From contig JADKJC010000002.1 of assembly GCA_016722465.1 (NCBI GenBank), positions 193,501 through 257,500 of the forward strand: DNA of 64,000 nt. Reading direction: 5' to 3'. This DNA is from Chitinophagaceae bacterium (GTDB lineage Bacteria; Bacteroidota; Bacteroidia; Chitinophagales; Chitinophagaceae). Under the pieces are notes generated by a model, which saw only the letters and a program-made list of their open reading frames with translations, was not told where the DNA came from and did not search any database. This document shows positions 58,199 through 64,000 of this stretch, piece after piece. Position 1 is the first letter of the stretch; every line of letters starts with the position of its first letter. The position numbers and the translations under genes are program-made.

Positions 58199-58654
58199 TC
58201 AATTTACCGCTACGCCTTTTTTATTCTTCAGTTCTTCAATGGCTGCTTTTAATTGCTCAATCTGCAGCTGCTGCTCTTTGATAGATGCTACCAGCAAGGG
58301 GATCAGGCTCAATTCATCCACCGTTTTAAAACTGGTATCCCTGTAACCATTTTTGGCAAACATATAGGAGAACGTTTTTTCATTCACCAGTTCAGGGAAA
58401 ACTGCCTGCACGTTAGCTGCTAAAAAGCCATATCGCCTGCCTTGTTGGAGTTTGAGATGCTTGTATTTATTGGTTTCAAATTCATACATTTTAGGGTGCA
58501 GTTGCAGCAGTTTTTGTAAAGGTGCAGCCACAGGCTCTATGTTTTTCTTTATATCGTTGTCCGAGAGTTGTTGTGAAAAAACCTGGATGGTTATAAAGCA
58601 CAACAGCATCACAGTGATTGATTTTTTATAAATATCGTATGTACAATTCATCAT
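58199..58654 (-). CDS. Exported stand-alone S74 (intramolecular chaperone) domain protein
   Basis: The start at 58654 (MMNCTYDIYKKSITVMLL; second ATG at 58651 also possible) gives about 151 residues: a signal peptide ending near QVFSQ, then at once LSDNDIKKNIEP, the beginning of an S74 domain. Ser and Lys keep the +5 spacing of the autocleavage dyad, but the Arg of SDxRxK is Asp. YGFLAANVQAVFPELV and the coiled-coil end IKEQQLQIEQLKAAIEELK match the ends of the two large S74 proteins. There is no fibre part to assemble or cut. Possibly acts in trans, or is a remnant. Follows a small membrane protein gene on the same strand. Confidence 0.8.
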   Translation of the reverse strand: MMNCTYDIYKKSITVMLLCFITIQVFSQQLSDNDIKKNIEPVAAPLQKLLQLHPKMYEFETNKYKHLKLQQGRRYGFLAANVQAVFPELVNEKTFSYMFAKNGYRDTSFKTVDELSLIPLLVASIKEQQLQIEQLKAAIEELKNKKGVAVN

Positions 58655-58723
58655 TGAAAATTTTAAGATAATAAAATTACAGCCGGCTATTATGGCCAGC
58701 AAAAAAATTAAACGCATTTACAA

Positions 58724-59056
58724 TCAAAGCTCGGGAGGAGGTGTAGGAATAGATATATAAACGGATTGTTTGTATTGTATCTTATTGGCCCGGATATCTT
58801 TCTGATCAACATCTATATTCATAGCAGCGAGATCAAAAAAACAATTGTTATCTAGGTACAGCGCTTTGTTTTCCTGTTCAGATCTTTCTTCTGTGCTTTT
58901 TTTCCCCTCATCTGTTGCTGCAGATAAAACATTTTCTATCCATGATTGATCCGCTTCATCCGGAAGTAAAGCAGGCAAAGTGGCGAGTATCCCTTTTACA
59001 ATGAAAAGGGTGATGAGGAAAAGTACAGTGATATATTTTAGATTCGTTTGTTTCAT
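58724..59056 (-). CDS. Small hypothetical protein with one N-terminal hydrophobic segment
   Basis: A 110-residue product: hydrophobic YITVLFLITLFIVKGILATL (signal or anchor), then an acidic stretch, ending in KQSVYISIPTPPPEL. It precedes the orphan S74 gene by about 70 bp on the same strand and may be cotranscribed. No family recognised. Confidence 0.6.
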   Translation of the reverse strand: MKQTNLKYITVLFLITLFIVKGILATLPALLPDEADQSWIENVLSAATDEGKKSTEERSEQENKALYLDNNCFFDLAAMNIDVDQKDIRANKIQYKQSVYISIPTPPPEL

Positions 59057-59181
59057 CAGGAATTACAAAATTAGGCACAACATCCAAAGAACTTTTTAAA
59101 GGAAGCGTTGATCATTATTTTATGATATTTTTACCAAGTGCGGCTAACCAATGCACTGCCGCTGCAGACCTGGATAAATTA

Positions 59182-59835
59182 TTACACCAGCATTTCAGGA
59201 ATATCCCCTTCTACGATCAGTTTGCCCGCAGTCTTTGCTATAATCTCTTCACTTGAAACACCCGGTGCTCTTTCCAGTAACCTAAAGCCATCCGCAGTTA
59301 CATCCAATACGGCGAGTTCTGTTACAATTTTCTTTACGCACTTTACACCTGTAAGCGGCAAGGTGCAGGCGGCTAATAATTTTGATTCTCCTTTGGGGTT
59401 GGTATGCATCATCGCCACGATAATATTTTTTGCACTGGCCACAAGGTCCATGGCACCGCCCATACCTTTCACCATTTTACCCGGTATTTTCCAGTTGGCA
59501 ATATCACCATTATCACTTACTTCCATTGCACCTAATATAGTAAGATCAACCTTGCCAGCCCTGATCATTCCAAAACTCATGGCGCTGTCAAAAAAAGCGG
59601 AGCCAGCCACCGTAGTAATGGTTTGTTTACCTGCATTGATCAGGTCCGGATCTTCTTCGCCTTCAAAAGGAAAAGGCCCCATGCCCAGCAGGCCGTTCTC
59701 ACTTTGCAATACCACATCCATCCCTACAGGAATATAATTCGCCACCAGCGTAGGTATCCCAATACCTAGATTGACATAGTATCCATCTTTTACTTCTTTG
59801 GCGATGCGTTTTGCTATTTGTTCTTTAGTAAGCAT
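59182..59835 (-). CDS. scoB: 3-oxoacid CoA-transferase, subunit B
   Basis: The catalytic beta subunit of a family I CoA-transferase (succinyl-CoA:acetoacetate type), 217 residues. The catalytic Glu lies in [10 protein letters not shown]; also seen are [18 protein letters not shown] near the start and GGAMDLV. It moves CoA from succinyl-CoA to acetoacetate or a related acid. Acetoacetate is also a final product of tyrosine breakdown through hmgA, though the genes are not linked. It is read after scoA, 62 bp downstream, where the spacer holds low-complexity CTTTT repeats. Confidence 0.93.
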   Translation of the reverse strand: MLTKEQIAKRIAKEVKDGYYVNLGIGIPTLVANYIPVGMDVVLQSENGLLGMGPFPFEGEEDPDLINAGKQTITTVAGSAFFDSAMSFGMIRAGKVDLTILGAMEVSDNGDIANWKIPGKMVKGMGGAMDLVASAKNIIVAMMHTNPKGESKLLAACTLPLTGVKCVKKIVTELAVLDVTADGFRLLERAPGVSSEEIIAKTAGKLIVEGDIPEMLV

Positions 59836-59897
59836 TATAGTAATGTATGAGTTAAGATGCGCTTGATCTTTTCACTTTTGGCTTTTCGCTTTTGATT

Positions 59898-60593
59898 TCA
59901 CTTCTTCCTCACCGTCCTTTGTTCAACTCTTTTTTCATAATTCACACCCTGGAAGATCCTGTGTACATAAATCCCAGGTGTATGTACCCGATCAGGATCA
60001 AGTTCCCCTGCAGGCACCAATTCTTCCACTTCAGCAATTGTTATCCTGCCAGCCATTGCCATCAGCGGGTTGAAGTTTCTTGCTGTGGCTTTATAAATCA
60101 GGTTGCCGTCAGTATCCCCTTTCCATGCTTTTACAATCGCAAAGTCTGCATCAAAGGCATATTCCATTAAATATTCTTTGTTGTTGAATACCCTTGTTTC
60201 TTTACCTACAGCCACTTCTGTGCCTACACCGGCTGGTGTAAAAATTGCCGGCATGCCATACCCGGCTGCCATGCACCTGGTGGCAAGTGTTCCCTGAGGA
60301 ATCAGCTCTACCTCCAGTTCCCCACTCAATAGTTGCCGCTCAAATTCTGCATTCTCACCCACATAACTGGAGATCATTTTTTTCACCTGCTTTTGTTTCA
60401 GCATCAGGCCAATACCAAAATCATCCACCCCGGCATTGTTTGAAATGCAGGTAAGGTTTTTTATTCCTTTCTTCACCAGTGCCGCAATACAATTTTCGGG
60501 AATACCACACAGGCCAAAACCACCCAGCATCAGGGTGTCGGCATCTTTAATATCGGCAATAGCTACCGCTGCATTTTCAAAAGTCTTTTTCAT
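59898..60593 (-). CDS. scoA: 3-oxoacid CoA-transferase, subunit A
   Basis: The 231-residue alpha subunit, partner of scoB. The CoA-binding GGFGLCGIPENCI lies at about 24-36, SNNAGVDDFGIG at about 51-62, then FTPAGVGTEVAVGKE and FDADFAIVKAWKGD. Full length. It is the first gene of the pair. Exact acid specificity cannot be read from sequence. Confidence 0.93.
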   Translation of the reverse strand: MKKTFENAAVAIADIKDADTLMLGGFGLCGIPENCIAALVKKGIKNLTCISNNAGVDDFGIGLMLKQKQVKKMISSYVGENAEFERQLLSGELEVELIPQGTLATRCMAAGYGMPAIFTPAGVGTEVAVGKETRVFNNKEYLMEYAFDADFAIVKAWKGDTDGNLIYKATARNFNPLMAMAGRITIAEVEELVPAGELDPDRVHTPGIYVHRIFQGVNYEKRVEQRTVRKK

Positions 60594-60767
60594 ATTAGTG
60601 TTGCAATCTAAAAATTAAAAACCGTACTTCAGTTTAACCAGAGGATACTGTCGGCAAATTACATAAAACACTTTATCTCCCGAAACTCTTACCAATAATT
60701 AAACAATATAACAATCCAGCTATATACATCATTATTTAACCAGTTTTGCTATATTTACCCAATCAAT

Positions 60768-61973
60768 ATGTACAAGATTCTGCGAATTCATAACCGGTTA
60801 ATTGTTGGAGGACCTTCACACAATGTCACACTCCTTACCGCCTATCTTTCGCCTGAATTTGAAACCAAATTACTGGTAGGCAAAAAAGATCCTGCAGAAA
60901 AAGATGCCACTTATATTGCAGACCAGTTGGGCCTCGTTCCCATCGAAATAAAAGAAATGAGGCGGAGTATTCTTCCTTTCTACGATATCATCGCCTATTT
61001 CAAAATAAAAAAAATCATCCAGGAATACAAGCCCGATATTGTACACACTCATGCTTCAAAATCTGGTGCCATTGGCCGTTTGGCAGCAAGGGCCTGCCAT
61101 GTACCATTGATCGTACATACTTTTCATGGCCATGTATTTCACTCTTACTTCAGTTCCTTCATGTCTAAAATAATCGTACGTTTCGAACGTTTTTTTGCAA
61201 GAAGAACCCATGCTATCATCGCAATCAGCGATTCTCAAAAGCTTGAGTTGACCGAAGTTTATAAAATAGCCCCACCTGAAAAAGTGTTTACTGTTCCTTT
61301 AGGTTTCAATCTGGATAAATATTCTGTAGACCAGGATACCAAAAAGATTATTTTCAGAAATAAGTATGGTTTTGATAAATCAGAACTGATTATCGGCATC
61401 GTTGGCCGCCTTGTTCCAATCAAAAATCATGATATGTTTTTGGAAATGGCGGCCATCGTAAAATCGAAAACAAACAAAAGTATCCGCTTCGCCATTATTG
61501 GTGATGGAGAATCAAGGCCCGGTATTGAAAAAAAATCAGCCGAGCTCGGCCTTAGTTATTCGTATTTCATTACCAACCCAAAAAGCAAAACAGATATACT
61601 CATCACTTCCTGGGAAACGGAAATAGACCAGGCACTTGCCGGACTAGATATTGTAGTTCTTACTTCTAATAATGAAGGAACCCCTGTTTCTCTTATTGAA
61701 GCCCAGTCAGCTTATAAGCCGGTTGTATCCACCAATGTGGGTGGGGTAGAAGACATTGTTATACATGGGGAAACCGGATTTATTACAGAAGTTGGCGATG
61801 TAAATTCCTTTGCAGGTTATGTAGTAAACTTAATTGAAGATACATCCCTTAGGGATAGAATGGGCAAAAGCGGTTATGACAATGTCATCAAACGCTATTC
61901 AAAACAACGGCTCATCAACGATATGAAAAGCCTCTACCTAAGTTTTCTCGATAAAAAAGAAATAAAAAACTAA
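60768..61973 (+). CDS. Family 4 glycosyltransferase
   Basis: A 401-residue GT-B enzyme. The N-terminal domain starts MYKILRIHNRLIVGGPSHNV and carries PDIVHTHASKSGAIGRLAAR and VHTFHGHVFHSY. The C-terminal donor domain has IGIVGRLVPIKNHDMFLEMA, the E-x7-E element in NNEGTPVSLIEAQSAYKPVV (the two Glu contact the sugar nucleotide) and GETGFI. Likely acts in polysaccharide or LPS assembly. The acceptor is unknown. A TATATTTA box lies about 10 bp before the ATG. It is divergent from scoA. Confidence 0.9.
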   Translation: MYKILRIHNRLIVGGPSHNVTLLTAYLSPEFETKLLVGKKDPAEKDATYIADQLGLVPIEIKEMRRSILPFYDIIAYFKIKKIIQEYKPDIVHTHASKSGAIGRLAARACHVPLIVHTFHGHVFHSYFSSFMSKIIVRFERFFARRTHAIIAISDSQKLELTEVYKIAPPEKVFTVPLGFNLDKYSVDQDTKKIIFRNKYGFDKSELIIGIVGRLVPIKNHDMFLEMAAIVKSKTNKSIRFAIIGDGESRPGIEKKSAELGLSYSYFITNPKSKTDILITSWETEIDQALAGLDIVVLTSNNEGTPVSLIEAQSAYKPVVSTNVGGVEDIVIHGETGFITEVGDVNSFAGYVVNLIEDTSLRDRMGKSGYDNVIKRYSKQRLINDMKSLYLSFLDKKEIKN

Positions 61974-62333
61974 TTTATTTTTGAGTCTGTACCCATTAAT
62001 TAATAACGTCGCTTCTGTTAGGGCTTTTCACCGCAACCACATACTATACTTAATAAACATAAATTCCTCGGAATTTCCAGTACAATCAGCCTGTCCTATC
62101 AGTAAAATCCATATCCATCAAGCCTTAAGGTAGAATCAGTTTATAAAATAACGAACTATACTAAATTTTTTTAGACCATGGAAGCATTGATTCCAGTATC
62201 AGAAGTTGATTAAACTGATGCAGTTGCATCACATATTGAAAGTGAAACCAGTACAAGACACCCTCTTGCAATCATCCACAATCTTGTAAGACCGCAATAC
62301 CATAACCATAAGAAATAAAAATAAGGCAATAAA
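61974..62333. other. Gene-free stretch before the rRNA operon end
   Basis: No open frame of note, no repeats and no RNA gene recognised. It leads into the rRNA terminator at 62334-62361. Confidence 0.6.
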
Positions 62334-62361
62334 AAAGCCCCACTATAAATAGTAGGGCTTT
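62334..62361 (-). terminator. Terminator of the rRNA operon
   Basis: AAAGCCC.ACTA / TAGT.GGGCTTT stem with one mismatch and loop TAAA, T-run on the minus strand, just after the 5S gene. Confidence 0.82.
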
Positions 62362-62368
62362 AAATGAA

Positions 62369-62480
<112 letters not shown>

Positions 62481-62511
62481 GAAATTAAAAGATCAAAGAT
62501 CAAGCACAATT

Positions 62512-62534
62512 GTTATCAGTCTTCGACTGATAAC
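62512..62534. other. Hairpin in the 23S-5S spacer
   Basis: GTTATCAGTC / GACTGATAAC, a perfect 10-bp stem with loop TTC, followed by short repeats of TTATCACTTATAAC. It may be an rRNA-processing stem or a member of the low-complexity word family. Confidence 0.5.
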
Positions 62535-62603
62535 TTATCACTTATAACTTATCACTTAATAATATAACATATTGGGAAAGCTGCAAAAGAAGTAATTAAA
62601 AAA

Positions 62604-64000
<1,397 letters not shown>

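Overview
The window looks like chromosomal DNA of a member of the Bacteroidota, most likely Chitinophagaceae or a close relative. I base this on two giant secreted proteins with type IX secretion (T9SS) C-terminal sorting domains, a type III glutamine synthetase, LptG and LpxB for a Gram-negative envelope, promoters of the Bacteroidota form TAnnTTTG, start sites with little Shine-Dalgarno sequence, and AT-rich low-complexity intergenic 'words'. No phage, IS element, CRISPR array or tRNA gene was seen.

Layout. 1-800: end of a ribosomal-protein operon read leftwards (infA, rpmJ, rpsM). 880-3313: a lipoprotein, a small unknown protein and homogentisate dioxygenase. 3769-9701: a duplicated two-gene module, each copy a secreted repeat adhesin ending in a self-cleaving S74 chaperone domain, divergent from a small metallophosphoesterase. 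9758-12764: a YtrA/GntR-controlled ABC transporter operon lying between two direct copies of the 3' end of a TolB-like gene. 12688-18366: TolB-like protein, TPR lipoprotein, rpe, a membrane protein, lpxB and a Spy-like small protein. 18526-39164: three giant surface or secreted protein genes, two with T9SS sorting domains and one made of six tandem 250-residue modules. 39610-53256: housekeeping genes (glutamine synthetase III, purL, proC, lptG, an OmpA-family gene, tgt, a glycosyltransferase, rsmG, a NarL-type response regulator). 53272-60593: an acetyltransferase, three secreted hydrolases, a stand-alone S74 domain and a CoA-transferase pair. 60768-61973: a glycosyltransferase. 62334-64000: the 3' end of an rRNA operon read leftwards (23S partial, 5S, terminator).

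Two themes matter. First, eleven genuine-looking reading-frame breaks of one base each occur in 64 kb, mostly in short homopolymers. They hit genes that should be indispensable (purL, lptG), so they are most likely sequence errors. I give the affected genes as single full-length CDS and say where the break is. Second, the window is rich in cell-surface biology: three S74 proteins that all keep the Ser/Lys pair of the autocleaving domain, T9SS cargo, and a giant modular adhesin-like protein. The most interesting non-standard structures are the S74/metallophosphoesterase duplication, the orphan S74 domain, the transporter operon framed by duplicated gene ends with a recognisable YtrA-type operator, and low-complexity repeat DNA that has apparently been recruited as signal-peptide coding sequence.
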